DNA of 49,088 nt from Lachnospiraceae bacterium (GTDB lineage: Bacteria; Bacillota; Clostridia; Lachnospirales; Lachnospiraceae). The stretch is from the NCBI GenBank assembly GCA_029338875.1, contig JAQYBF010000026.1:1-49088 (forward strand), written 5' to 3'. Below, one piece after another: positions 33,626 to 42,030 of this stretch. Below the pieces are notes generated by a model that made no database searches, was not told the origin of the DNA, and saw nothing but the letters and a program-made list of their open reading frames with translations. A program made the position numbers and the translations under genes. Each line of letters begins with the position of its first letter. The stretch's first letter is position 1.

Positions 33626-34498
33626 ATGATTCGGAGTCATTCGATGGAAAACCGTAATTGGAAAAGAGAGAAGCTGAGATCCACTCAGCCATTCTTCGTT
33701 CTGAATAGCGAAAGCTTCATACAGGAATCCTACCGGAAGTCCGGGATTTCTCACTTCTATATGATTGAGAAAAAGAAGGGCGTTCCCTTACGCATGATCC
33801 CCAACGGTTCCATCGACTTTATCTTTTCCTACGCGCCGGACGGCATGAAGTCCTATGTCAACGGTACTCCTCTCTCGCCGATCGATGGCCTCTTTACCGA
33901 TTCGACCGACCTTTTCGGCGTCCGTTTTATGCCCGGCACCCATCCGACCGGTCTCACCATCCGTCAGAAAGATCTGATCGGTCTTCATTTCTCATTAGAA
34001 GATAATTATCCGAGAAGCTTCGATTTTACCGGGCTGTCAAAGCAGAAGGACTTCCTGGACCGGGTTCGCTTCTTTATTAAGGAGTATTCGAAACTGAAAG
34101 AAGACGAGCCGGAACCCTTCGGCATGGAATCCCTCTTTGAAACGGTCTGTGACATGATCTACGAGACTGACGGCCAGATCCGGATCTCCGACCTAGCGGA
34201 GAAGACCGGCTACAGCGACCGCTATATCCGGAAAGTCTTCCAGGAGGAGATGGGCTTCTCTCCGAAAATCTTCTGCAATATTCTCCGTCTCCAGCGGGCT
34301 ATCGAGTTCATCAATTACGGCTTCGATGAGAAGACCGCCGACTGGGCAGCCAGCCTCGGCTACTATGACCAGGCCCAGTGCATCCGGGATTTCCGCAAGT
34401 ATCTCGGCATGACCCCCAGACAGTACAAGAAGCTGATCAGCAGGGATAACTATCAGGAGAGAGCGGTCTATGCCCATGACCTGGGACTGAAGATCTGA
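33626..34498 (+). CDS. AraC-family transcriptional regulator
   Basis: This is a 290-residue regulator with an N-terminal sensing domain of unknown ligand (MIPNGSIDFIFSYAPDG and FGVRFMPGTHPTG, resembling DUF6597-type domains) and a C-terminal AraC double helix-turn-helix (ISDLAEKTGYSDRYIRKVFQ and ASLGYYDQAQCIRDFRKYLG, then MTPRQYKK). A TTGACA at 33543 may be part of its promoter. It lies between a divergent ornithine cyclodeaminase-like gene and the oxidase operon, so it is the likely regulator of this island. An internal ATG at residue 7 (33644) is another possible start. Confidence 0.9.
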   Translation: MIRSHSMENRNWKREKLRSTQPFFVLNSESFIQESYRKSGISHFYMIEKKKGVPLRMIPNGSIDFIFSYAPDGMKSYVNGTPLSPIDGLFTDSTDLFGVRFMPGTHPTGLTIRQKDLIGLHFSLEDNYPRSFDFTGLSKQKDFLDRVRFFIKEYSKLKEDEPEPFGMESLFETVCDMIYETDGQIRISDLAEKTGYSDRYIRKVFQEEMGFSPKIFCNILRLQRAIEFINYGFDEKTADWAASLGYYDQAQCIRDFRKYLGMTPRQYKKLISRDNYQERAVYAHDLGLKI

Positions 34499-34659
34499 TG
34501 ACAAAGCTCCTCTTCGAATGAACAGAGACGGAATCCGGAAAACCGATCCGGCCAGGGAAATCAAAAGCTGATTTCCAACTTCCGAAAAATACAATCAATG
34601 AATATCCATTCGTTTTAGCATACGGATTAACAAATCCAATGAAACATGCATCTGACAAA

Positions 34660-34692
34660 GGCGTCGCAATTAATACCTGCGGCGTCTTTTTT
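34660..34692 (+). terminator. Terminator hairpin directly before the oxidase operon (candidate attenuator)
   Basis: GGCGTCGCA (34660-34668) pairs with TGCGGCGTC (34678-34686) with two wobbles, followed by six T. The Shine-Dalgarno site AGGAG begins about nine bases later and the ATG is at 34712, so no promoter fits between. A 20-codon frame from ATG at 34647 overlaps the hairpin and ends at the Shine-Dalgarno site; whether it is translated is unknown. Confidence 0.7.
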
Positions 34693-34711
34693 GTTTGGAA
34701 AGGAGTAGAAG

Positions 34712-35041
34712 ATGGCAGGAAGGATTGCAGAGCATCCCATTCTCGGTGAGCAGAATGAAGGCAAAAAAGTCGTTACATTCCTCTACGACGGGAAAGAGAT
34801 GAAAGGGTATGAAGGAGAGCCGATTGCAGCAGCATTGAAGGCTAACGGCGTGATGGTTCACAGATATACGATGAAGCAGCACAAGCCCAGAGGAATCTTC
34901 TGTGCGATCGGCAGATGTACCGACTGCGTCATGGTCGTCGACGGAGAACCCAATGTCAGGACCTGCATGACTCCCTTAAAGGAAGGCATGGACGTCAAAA
35001 CCCAGTACGGTGTCAGCGACAAGCCCTTTGACCAGCAGTAA
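34712..35041 (+). CDS. [2Fe-2S] subunit of an HcnABC/opine-oxidase-type dehydrogenase (HcnA-like)
   Basis: This is a 109-residue plant-type [2Fe-2S] protein. YDGKEMKGYEGEPIAAALKANG is the ubiquitin-like start of the family, and CAIGRCTDCVMVVDGEPNVRTC supplies the four cysteines (CxxxxCxxC and a distant C). In known systems (hydrogen cyanide synthase HcnA, opine oxidase, D-hydroxyproline dehydrogenase) this subunit pairs with two FAD proteins and transfers electrons. It is the first gene of a four-gene operon with matching subunits. Confidence 0.88.
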   Translation: MAGRIAEHPILGEQNEGKKVVTFLYDGKEMKGYEGEPIAAALKANGVMVHRYTMKQHKPRGIFCAIGRCTDCVMVVDGEPNVRTCMTPLKEGMDVKTQYGVSDKPFDQQ

Positions 35042-35059
35042 GACCGGAGGAGAAAAAAG

Positions 35060-36646
35060 ATGAAAATAGAAAGATTTGACCTGATTATCGTCGGCGCCGG
35101 TCCTTCCGGATTGTCCGCCGCCATTGAAGCCGCAAAACGCGGAATGAACGTAGTCGTATTCGATGAGAATGCCCGCCCCGGCGGCCAGCTCTTCAAGCAG
35201 ATCCACAAGTTCTTCGGTTCCAAGGAACACAAGGCCAAGATCCGTGGTTTCCATATCGGCGAGCAGCTCCTGAAGGAAGCCAGCGATGCCGGCGTTAAAG
35301 TTGAACTGAACGCCACCGTCATTGGTCTCTATCAGGACCGTGAGGTTGTCGTCCGCATGGGCGATGAAGTCCATCATTTCAAGGGCGACGCCATTATCAT
35401 TGCCACCGGCGCAGCCGAGAATATGGTTCTCTTCGATGGCTGGAACCTTCCGGGCGTCATGGGAGCCGGCGCAGCCCAGACCCTGATGAATCTCTACGGC
35501 GTCAAGCCCGGCGAGCGGATCCTCATGCTTGGTACCGGAAATGTAGGCCTGGTTGTTTCTTTCCAGCTCATCCAGTGTGGGTGCGATGTCGTAGCACTGG
35601 TCGATGCAGCTCCGAAGATCGGCGGCTACGGCGTCCATGCGGCAAAGGTAGCCCGTACCGGTGTTCCCTTCTATCTCTCCCATACTATTAAAAAGGTCGA
35701 AGGTGATGACCACGTAACCGGCGTTACCATTGGCGAAGTGGATGATCACTTCCGGTTCATCGAGGGCACCGACAAGCATTTCGACGTCGATACCGTCTGT
35801 GTTGCCGTCGGACTTTCTCCTATGTCCCAGCTTCTGAAGATGGCCGGATGCAAGATGGAAGACAATCCCAAGAGAGGCGGCCAGGTTCCCATCGTCGGAG
35901 AATATGGAGAGACCTCCGTACCCGGTATCTACTCCGCCGGTGATGTCTCCGGTATTGAAGAGGCATCCTCCGCTATGATTGAAGGCCGTATGTCCGGTAT
36001 CGTTGCAGCCGAATACCTTGGCTTTATCGATAAGGAAGAAAAGGAAGCCGAGCTGAAGAAACTTGAGGCTTCTCTCGACTCCCTGCGTCAGGGTATGTTT
36101 GCACCCAAGAACCGAGGCAAGAAGATCACCGAAACCGATGAGGGCATCGAGCTTTCCGAAAGCCTTTTAAAGAAGGGCTATGTTTCCGATGATGAAATCG
36201 AGCGTTTCCCCGGCGTTATCCACAAGGTCGGCGTTCATCCGGTTCTTGAATGCACACAGAACATTCCCTGCAACCCCTGTCAGGATGCCTGTACCCAGGG
36301 CTGCATTTCCATCGGCGACAATATCACTTCACTTCCCATCTCTGTGGCAGATAAGAAATGCATCAACTGCGGTCTCTGCGTAGCCTCCTGTCCCGGCCAG
36401 GCCATCTTCCTGGTGGATGAGGATATCGGAGACGGCAAGGCCACCGTTACCCTTCCCTATGAATTCAAGCCTCTGCCTGAGGTTGGCACCAAGGGAAAGG
36501 CACTGGGACGTGACGGACAGGCTGTATGCGATGCCGAGGTATCCAAGGTTCGTACTTCCAAGGCTTTTGACTCCACGACCCTTCTTACCATCACCGTTCC
36601 CAAGGAATATGCAATGAAAGCCAGATTTTTCAAGGCAGTCGTATAA
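35060..36646 (+). CDS. FAD/NAD(P)-binding subunit with C-terminal ferredoxin domain (HcnB-like)
   Basis: This is a 528-residue pyridine-nucleotide-disulfide-type flavoprotein. FAD motif IIVGAGPSGLSAAIEAAKRG is at 9-28, the second Rossmann motif ILMLGTGNVGLVVS near 155, and TVCVAVGLSPMSQLL follows. After residue 390 come iron-sulfur motifs: CxxxxxCxxCxxxC from residue 397 and CINCGLCVASCP from 434, so one or two [4Fe-4S] clusters. HcnB proteins of Pseudomonas lack such a long ferredoxin tail; clostridial relatives often carry it. It probably takes electrons from the DAO-like subunit to ferredoxin or NAD. It starts 18 bp after the HcnA-like gene. Confidence 0.9.
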   Translation: MKIERFDLIIVGAGPSGLSAAIEAAKRGMNVVVFDENARPGGQLFKQIHKFFGSKEHKAKIRGFHIGEQLLKEASDAGVKVELNATVIGLYQDREVVVRMGDEVHHFKGDAIIIATGAAENMVLFDGWNLPGVMGAGAAQTLMNLYGVKPGERILMLGTGNVGLVVSFQLIQCGCDVVALVDAAPKIGGYGVHAAKVARTGVPFYLSHTIKKVEGDDHVTGVTIGEVDDHFRFIEGTDKHFDVDTVCVAVGLSPMSQLLKMAGCKMEDNPKRGGQVPIVGEYGETSVPGIYSAGDVSGIEEASSAMIEGRMSGIVAAEYLGFIDKEEKEAELKKLEASLDSLRQGMFAPKNRGKKITETDEGIELSESLLKKGYVSDDEIERFPGVIHKVGVHPVLECTQNIPCNPCQDACTQGCISIGDNITSLPISVADKKCINCGLCVASCPGQAIFLVDEDIGDGKATVTLPYEFKPLPEVGTKGKALGRDGQAVCDAEVSKVRTSKAFDSTTLLTITVPKEYAMKARFFKAVV

Positions 36647-36672
36647 AAATAAACCAGTCAGGAGGAAATACA

Positions 36673-37005
36673 ATGAGTGAATTAAGTAACAGATCGAGAG
36701 ATATCGGTGAATTCATTCCGATGCCTGACGATGACATGATCGTCTGCCGCTGCGAGGAAGTCACCAAGGGTGAGATCCGGAAGGCCGTTCATGAAGGCCT
36801 GTGGACCATAGCCGAAATCCGGCGGTATTTAAGATGCGGCATGGGCCTCTGCCAGGGCCAGACCTGCGCAAAGCTGGTCAAGGGAATTGTAGCCCGGGAG
36901 CTGAAATGTTCTCCGGCTCTTCTGGAACCGGCCACATCGAGAGCACCTATGAGACCCACAGAGATGCATGTATATGCGGATGAGACGGAGGATACGGATC
37001 TATGA
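36673..37005 (+). CDS. [2Fe-2S] BFD-like subunit
   Basis: This is a 110-residue protein of the BFD-like (bacterioferritin-associated ferredoxin) [2Fe-2S] fold. CRCEEVTKGEIRKAVHEG and CGMGLCQGQTC place four cysteines (CxC plus CxxxxC... spacing) for a [2Fe-2S] cluster. In the HcnABC/OoxA type this domain is usually part of the HcnB or OoxA chain; here it is a separate gene. Its stop overlaps the start of the next gene by four bases (ATGA), indicating coupled translation. Confidence 0.88.
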   Translation: MSELSNRSRDIGEFIPMPDDDMIVCRCEEVTKGEIRKAVHEGLWTIAEIRRYLRCGMGLCQGQTCAKLVKGIVARELKCSPALLEPATSRAPMRPTEMHVYADETEDTDL

Positions 37006-38138
37006 TGACAAGTGATGTAATTATTATCGGAGCCGGAATCATAGGAAATTCCTGTGCATACTATCTGGCAAAAAAAGGATATAAGGTAATCGTTCTTGAG
37101 AAGTCCGACATCATCGGAAATGGCGGATCCAGCAGAAACGGCGGCGGTGTCCGTCAGTCCGGCCGTGATCCGAGAGAGCTTCCCCTGGCCATGTACGGAA
37201 TCGAACATCTCTGGCCCACTCTTTCCGAGGAGCTCGGCTATGATGTCGAATACCATAAGAAGGGCAACCTTCGTCTCGGTAAAACCGAGGCCCATCTGAA
37301 GACCTTAAAGAAGCTGGCCGACAGTGCTTCCGCCTGCGGACTGGATGTCCGCATGATCGACGGCGATGAGGTCAGACAGATCAACCCCTACCTTTCCCAT
37401 GAAGTCATCGGTGCCAGCTGGTGCCCGACCGATGGACACGCCAACCCTCTGAAGGCAACCCTTGCCTACTATATGGCCGCAAGACGGCTTGGGGTTACAT
37501 TTATCACCGGAGAAGACGTAAAGGAAATCCGAAAGATCCGCGGCAGGGCCAGACAGGTCATCACCCAGACCGATACCTATGAGGGCGACCACATTGTCCT
37601 GGCTGCCGGCATGGCATCCCGTGCAATCGCCGGAACCATCGGAATCGACATTCCTATGGTCAGCAAGCTGATCGAGTGCCTGGTCACTGAGGCCGAGCCC
37701 AAGATGTTCGAGCAGATGCTCGGTACCGCCGAGGCTGACTTCTACGGCCACCAGACCAACCATGGCTCCTTCGTTATCGGTGGATCCACCGGTTTCGAGC
37801 TATATAAAAAGGACAACGGAACCCCGGTCAACTACTCTGATACCGTACCCTGTATCTGCCGGGGCATCATCCGTTACATCCCCATGCTGAAGGATGCGAA
37901 GATTGTCCGTGCATGGGCCGGCTGGTCTGACAACATGAAGGACGGCGTTCCCATCATCGATACTGTAAGCGAGGTACCCGGCCTGATTCTGGCCTGCGGC
38001 TTCACCGGCCACGGCTTCGGAATTGCTCCGGGCGTCGGCACCGTCGTATCCCAGCTTGTCGCCGGAGAGGAGCCGGTCTGCGACATTTCCGGACTCAAGT
38101 ACGACAGATTTTACGCAAAGGATATCAAGACGGCGTAA
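37002..38138 (+). CDS. FAD-dependent amine/amino-acid oxidase subunit (HcnC/SoxB-like)
   Basis: This is a 378-residue D-amino-acid-oxidase-fold flavoprotein. IIIGAGIIGNSCAYYLAKKG is the FAD motif at the N-terminus, GGSSRNGGGVRQSGRDPRE lies near residue 43, and ACGFTGHGFGIAPGVGTVV is the conserved C-terminal FAD loop. Families with this fold oxidise secondary amines such as sarcosine, opines, proline or glycine. It is the catalytic subunit of the four-gene operon. Which substrate is used cannot be told; the neighbouring permease fusion and ornithine cyclodeaminase-like protein suggest an amino-acid-derived secondary amine. Confidence 0.88.
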   Translation: MMTSDVIIIGAGIIGNSCAYYLAKKGYKVIVLEKSDIIGNGGSSRNGGGVRQSGRDPRELPLAMYGIEHLWPTLSEELGYDVEYHKKGNLRLGKTEAHLKTLKKLADSASACGLDVRMIDGDEVRQINPYLSHEVIGASWCPTDGHANPLKATLAYYMAARRLGVTFITGEDVKEIRKIRGRARQVITQTDTYEGDHIVLAAGMASRAIAGTIGIDIPMVSKLIECLVTEAEPKMFEQMLGTAEADFYGHQTNHGSFVIGGSTGFELYKKDNGTPVNYSDTVPCICRGIIRYIPMLKDAKIVRAWAGWSDNMKDGVPIIDTVSEVPGLILACGFTGHGFGIAPGVGTVVSQLVAGEEPVCDISGLKYDRFYAKDIKTA

Positions 38139-38239
38139 ACCTCTTTCAAGAAAGATAGACCATTTCTTCGAAGAGAGATCGGAAATGGAAGCTTATCAAC
38201 AAAGCAGAAAAAAATCCTGAAAAATATGAACCTTAATGC

Positions 38240-38275
38240 AAGAGGCAGATTCGGATCATCCCGGACCTGCCTCTT
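38240..38275. terminator. Hairpin between convergent oxidase operon and rrf2 gene
   Basis: AAGAGGCAG (38240-38248) pairs with CTGCCTCTT (38267-38275). T tracts are weak on both strands, so it is a modest bidirectional terminator. Confidence 0.5.
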
Positions 38276-38283
38276 ACAGTATG

Positions 38284-38718
38284 TCAATTCTTCCTGATTT
38301 CCTCATAGAGATCCTGAATGACCTCATCGAGGGTATGCTTCCTCAGGCTGTCCTCGAAGTCCTTCTGGATATCCAAAAGCTTGTCGTTCAGGGCCGAATG
38401 GATATTCCTTCCAACCGGGCAGTTGGGATTGGTCTTCTCATGAAAATGAAAGAGCTCTTCCTTATTCTTTTCCACAGCTTCATAGATGTCATAGAAGGTG
38501 ATCTCATTCAGAGGCCGGGTGATCCGGGTTCCGCCGGGGCCCCGCTTGGTCTCGATCAGGCCTGCATTCTTCAGATCCGACATGATATTCCGGATGATGA
38601 CCGGATTGCTGCCGATACTCGAAGACAGGAATTCACTGGTAACCTTCTCGGTCTTACCGAAGTATTCCACAGCAGCCAGAATATGAATGGCTATGGTAAA
38701 CTTTGTAGAAATCTGCAT
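38284..38718 (-). CDS. Rrf2-family transcriptional regulator
   Basis: This is a 144-residue winged-helix protein. MQISTKFTIAIHILAAVEYF and TSEFLSSSIGSNPVIIRNIMSDLKNAGLI are typical Rrf2 DNA-binding motifs, followed by the wing KRGPGGTRI. The three cysteines that hold the iron-sulfur cluster in IscR and NsrR are not present (one Cys only, in NPNCPVG), so it is probably a cluster-free member of the YwnA/CymR type. It is downstream of nudC and the channel gene on the same strand, 27 bp from the latter. Confidence 0.85.
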   Translation of the reverse strand: MQISTKFTIAIHILAAVEYFGKTEKVTSEFLSSSIGSNPVIIRNIMSDLKNAGLIETKRGPGGTRITRPLNEITFYDIYEAVEKNKEELFHFHEKTNPNCPVGRNIHSALNDKLLDIQKDFEDSLRKHTLDEVIQDLYEEIRKN

Positions 38719-38745
38719 TTGCTTCCTCTTTCTCTCACTGAATTA

Positions 38746-39390
38746 TTATTCCGGATCTTGACTGGAATGTTCATTTACACTCATATCCTTATGATGCTTT
38801 TTCACCTTCTTCTTCAGGGAAATCCGCCCGATGATCATATAGGCTGCGGCAATCAGTACGCCGATCTCGACCAGCTGAGGATAGAAAAGCATGCCTAGAA
38901 CAAAACCGATGATCTTGATTGCAAGGTCGATCCGCAGGTTCTTCTCCGCCATGGCAATGTATCCGCAGGCTCCGGTTCCCGCATTGTCTTTGTTCAGGCT
39001 GACGTAGAGCCAGTAGAGATTCAGAGTGGTAATAATGATCACAAGACCGTAGGCTCCCTGGACCACGCGCTCTGCATTCCAGCGGATCATAAGCTTAGTC
39101 ATATAGGGCTGGAAGGAAGCCCAGAAAAGAAGGAAAAGACTGATCCAGACCGTCCTCTGGGAGACCCGTTCAATCCGGTCCCAGGCCATATGAAGAGCCG
39201 TCCACATGCTGGCCAGCCAGAAGAAACTGATGGCATAGGATACAAAGGCCCTCCAGAGTCCTAAGAATGCCGCCAGAGTCGGTTTGGCCGGCTGAGCCAG
39301 TTCCAGAATCAGGATGGTCATGATAATGGCTATAATGGCATCCATAAAGGCGCCCAGCCGGTCCTTGTCAAAAAACAATTTTTTCATCAT
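38746..39390 (-). CDS. TMEM175/DUF1211-family potassium channel-like protein
   Basis: This is a 214-residue membrane protein with six hydrophobic segments. RLGAFMDAIIAIIMTILILEL near residue 11 is the first-helix signature of bacterial TMEM175 (RxxxFxDAV-type start), here with Met instead of Ser before Asp. ALHMAWDRIERV after the third segment is also conserved. Bacterial members form tetrameric potassium channels. The C-terminus is basic and ends in an acidic tail. Its start overlaps the nudC stop by four bases (ATGA). Confidence 0.8.
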   Translation of the reverse strand: MMKKLFFDKDRLGAFMDAIIAIIMTILILELAQPAKPTLAAFLGLWRAFVSYAISFFWLASMWTALHMAWDRIERVSQRTVWISLFLLFWASFQPYMTKLMIRWNAERVVQGAYGLVIIITTLNLYWLYVSLNKDNAGTGACGYIAMAEKNLRIDLAIKIIGFVLGMLFYPQLVEIGVLIAAAYMIIGRISLKKKVKKHHKDMSVNEHSSQDPE

Positions 39391-40253
39391 TCTTCCTCAT
39401 TTCCCATATGCGCCTTACGAAATACCTGTATCATTTCCTGGCCCAGGCTGATGCCGTCGCCCTTGGGCGGTATGTCCCCGGCCTCGACCCATTCCGCTTC
39501 CTTCAGCTCATCCTCCTGGAGGGTGATACGGTCATCCCCGTCCAGATCACAGAAGAAGCCTGCCAGAAGAGAACCCGAGAGTCCCCAGGGCTGGGACTTG
39601 TAATAACGGATGTTCTTAACCTTCAGTCCGACCTCTTCCATGACTTCCCGCTCAACCGTCTGTTCCAGGGTCTCGCCGATCTCGGTAAAGCCGGCCACCA
39701 TGGAATAATTCTTGTATTCTCCATAAGCGTACTTTGTAAGAAGAAGCTTATTTCCATTGGTAATCCCCACAATGACCGCCGGAGAAATCCTCGGATAAAC
39801 CATATTTCCGCAGCTGCAGTGCATCATGCGCTCCTTATGGTCCGGCGTCATACGTTTGCCGCAGCGGCCGCAAAACTGGTTGTTCCGGTACCACATATTC
39901 AAGTGCCAGGCCGTCACTGCTGCGAAGGCCATATATTTCGGCTTCGTCTTTCGGAAAATATAGATCGGATAATAAGAGAAACCCTCCGGAATCGTGAAGA
40001 CTTCCTCCTCCGGAAGATTTCGTCCGACCGCCAGGAAACACTTCCTCCTGTCCACCCGGAGGAGGTAGACAAAATGGAATTTCTTCCGGTCCTCCTCCCG
40101 GAAATCAGAAAAGCGCGGATACTGAAGGGTGCCATCCTCTGCCGCGGAGGCGAGAATCTCATTTCCCTTAAAGAAGAAACAGGTATCCTCTTCCTCTGGC
40201 TTTCCCTCGTAATACTGATTGTAGAGCTGTCTTGGTTCAATATCCTGAATCAT
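39387..40253 (-). CDS. nudC: NADH pyrophosphatase NudC (Nudix hydrolase)
   Basis: This is a 288-residue enzyme. A zinc ribbon CGRCGKRM/CSCG precedes the Nudix box GFTEIGETLEQTVEREVMEEVGL, and SQPWGLSGSLLAGF is the NADH-specific motif (SQPWPFPxS in known enzymes). It hydrolyses NAD(H) to NMN(H) and AMP and in bacteria can remove NAD caps from RNA. The first 110 residues form the variable N-terminal domain. It heads a minus-strand group with the channel and rrf2 genes and is divergent from lactate dehydrogenase. Confidence 0.92.
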   Translation of the reverse strand: MIQDIEPRQLYNQYYEGKPEEEDTCFFFKGNEILASAAEDGTLQYPRFSDFREEDRKKFHFVYLLRVDRRKCFLAVGRNLPEEEVFTIPEGFSYYPIYIFRKTKPKYMAFAAVTAWHLNMWYRNNQFCGRCGKRMTPDHKERMMHCSCGNMVYPRISPAVIVGITNGNKLLLTKYAYGEYKNYSMVAGFTEIGETLEQTVEREVMEEVGLKVKNIRYYKSQPWGLSGSLLAGFFCDLDGDDRITLQEDELKEAEWVEAGDIPPKGDGISLGQEMIQVFRKAHMGNEEE

Positions 40254-40359
40254 GAATGGATATCCTTCCTTCTATATCGCTGAATTTGTAAACAAAGTTA
40301 TTATAACTCATGTTCGATTTCATTGCTCTATTTTTTGTTCCATTCTCACAACTTGGTAG

Positions 40360-40365
40360 TATAAT
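40360..40365 (+). promoter_or_regulatory. Probable -10 box of the lactate dehydrogenase gene
   Basis: TATAAT stands 84 bp before the ATG; the best -35 is TTGTTC, 19 bases away. A hairpin with CTGGTCAG/CTGCCAG and GGCCTT/AAGGCC (40374-40407) lies in the leader but has only TTT after it. Confidence 0.4.
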
Positions 40366-40449
40366 GAAGAGCGCTGGTCAGTTGGCCTTATTTCAAGGCC
40401 CTGCCAGTTTAAAAATCAGAAACCTACAGCAATACAGCGGGAGGAAAAC

Positions 40450-41403
40450 ATGAGTTTCAAAGAATCAAAAGTCGTTATCGTCGGCTGTGGCAATGTCGGA
40501 AGCACAACCGCCTATACCATCATCAACCAGGGCCTTGCAGAAGAGGTCGTTCTGATCGATGTCAATAAAGATAAGGCCTACGCTGAGGCCCTGGATATGG
40601 CCCATTCCATCTATTTCATGAATCGAAATATCAACGTCCATGAGGGAGACTACAGCGACTGTAAGGACGCCGATATCGTCATTATCACAGCATCCGCCCC
40701 CATGCCCAAGGACTCCAAGAACCGTCTGGACATGCTGGCACCCAGTATCAAGATCATTAAGAGCATTGTCGGATCCGTTATGGAAAATGGCTTCAACGGC
40801 ATCTTTGTAGTTGTCTCCAACCCCGTTGACATTATGACCTATATGGTCTACAAGATGTCCGGCCTTCCCAAGAACCAGATCATCGGCTCCGGCACCACTC
40901 TGGATTCCGCCCGCCTCTGCTGCGAACTGGCAGAAATGTATGGCCTGGATTCCAAGAGCGTATCCGCCTACGTCTGCGGCGAGCATGGCGACAGTGAGAT
41001 CGTCTCCTGGCATTCTGCCGTGATCGGCGGAAAGTCCGTGGAAAATGTCATGGCGGATAACCCCGACCGGACCAAAGACATCACAAGAGAAGACCTGCAG
41101 AAGAAGACCATCCAGGCAGGCTGGGATATCTTCAACCGGAAGGGTAACACCTGCTACGGCATTGCAGCCTCCACGACAGCCATCTGCAAGTCCATTCTCT
41201 TCAATGAGAACCATATCTACCCCGTCACCGTCGGCCTGGAAGGTCAGTACGGAATCAAGTCCGCATGGCTGTCCGTTCCCACCATCATCGACCGTACCGG
41301 AGCCAAGGAAATCGTAGAGATTCGTCTGGATCCCGAAGAAGAAAAGGCCTTAAAGAAGTCCGCAGAGCTTTTGGAATCCTTCTATGGAGACCTGGGACTG
41401 TAA
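40450..41403 (+). CDS. ldh: L-lactate dehydrogenase-like enzyme
   Basis: This is a 317-residue NAD enzyme of the lactate/malate dehydrogenase family. GCGNVGSTTAYTI is the NAD motif, GSGTTLDSARLCCEL holds the substrate-binding Arg, and CGEHGDSE gives the catalytic H179. The mobile specificity loop reads ITASAPMPKDSKNRLDML, different from the usual GAxQKPGETRLDL: Met stands where LDH has Gln and one residue is inserted, so a 2-oxo acid other than pyruvate is possible. It reduces pyruvate to L-lactate if it is a true LDH. Strong Shine-Dalgarno site GGGAGGA; strong terminator behind it. Confidence 0.88.
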   Translation: MSFKESKVVIVGCGNVGSTTAYTIINQGLAEEVVLIDVNKDKAYAEALDMAHSIYFMNRNINVHEGDYSDCKDADIVIITASAPMPKDSKNRLDMLAPSIKIIKSIVGSVMENGFNGIFVVVSNPVDIMTYMVYKMSGLPKNQIIGSGTTLDSARLCCELAEMYGLDSKSVSAYVCGEHGDSEIVSWHSAVIGGKSVENVMADNPDRTKDITREDLQKKTIQAGWDIFNRKGNTCYGIAASTTAICKSILFNENHIYPVTVGLEGQYGIKSAWLSVPTIIDRTGAKEIVEIRLDPEEEKALKKSAELLESFYGDLGL

Positions 41404-41420
41404 GATTTAACTCTTTATAA

Positions 41421-41463
41421 AAAAAAGCGGATTTCTTCATGTTCGAAGAAATCCGCTTTTTTT
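41421..41463. terminator. Strong bidirectional terminator after ldh
   Basis: GCGGATTTCTTC (41427-41438) pairs with GAAGAAATCCGC (41445-41456), flanked by A and T tracts of at least six on both sides. It also ends the convergent minus glutaredoxin-like gene. Confidence 0.9.
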
Positions 41464-41537
41464 CAGACAGAACTGATCAGAATCCAATCTCCAGATGGAA
41501 AAAGGATCTTCTGCTATTTCTCATGATAAGAGGTAAA

Positions 41538-41852
41538 TCAGCAGCCGCCCTTTCCATTCTTATGATCATCAATCGAGCATGCCGGCGTATTCGGATCATA
41601 CTCCTTCAGGCCGACCTTTGCAGGATCCAGGGTAATGCTTCCGTCCGGAAGAACAAAAGCCGGGATACCGATATCCCCGATCTCCTTACTGTGGTCAAAT
41701 TCCGGCCGATGGTCACGCATGTCGATAAACTGATGCATATATTTCACATGACTTCCGATATCGATGTACTGAAACTCATCTTCTCTTCCGACAATCTGCG
41801 CCTTTACATAATCGCAATAGGGGCAGGTCTTCAATCCATATATCTTAATCAT
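41538..41852 (-). CDS. Glutaredoxin-like protein
   Basis: This is a 104-residue thioredoxin-fold protein. The redox motif CPYC is at residues 10-13 (GLKTCPYCDYVKAQI). A second conserved element, IGDIGIPAFVLPDGSITLDP, contains the cis-Pro loop. The C-terminus has additional cysteines (CSIDD and a terminal Cys). It probably reduces disulfides or acts in thiol transfer with an unknown partner. The gene stands alone after the ldh terminator. Confidence 0.8.
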   Translation of the reverse strand: MIKIYGLKTCPYCDYVKAQIVGREDEFQYIDIGSHVKYMHQFIDMRDHRPEFDHSKEIGDIGIPAFVLPDGSITLDPAKVGLKEYDPNTPACSIDDHKNGKGGC

Positions 41853-41975
41853 ATTCTTACTACCTCCAAGTCATCCATATGCTCAACCAAATTTGTTTCG
41901 TGATATTAAATCAATCTCAAATCGATCATAGCATAGATAGCTGAGAATATCACTGAAAAGCTTTATATGTCATGC

Positions 41976-42008
41976 CAAAAAGCCAGTCCCATATCTAAGG
42001 ACTGGCTT
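41976..42008 (-). terminator. Terminator of aspA
   Basis: AAGCCAGTCC (41980-41989) pairs with GGACTGGCTT (41999-42008), followed on the minus strand by TTTTTGG. It lies 245 bp after the aspA stop, beyond the inverted-repeat element. Confidence 0.75.
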
Positions 42009-42030
42009 CATACCTATCATAATAATTTGC

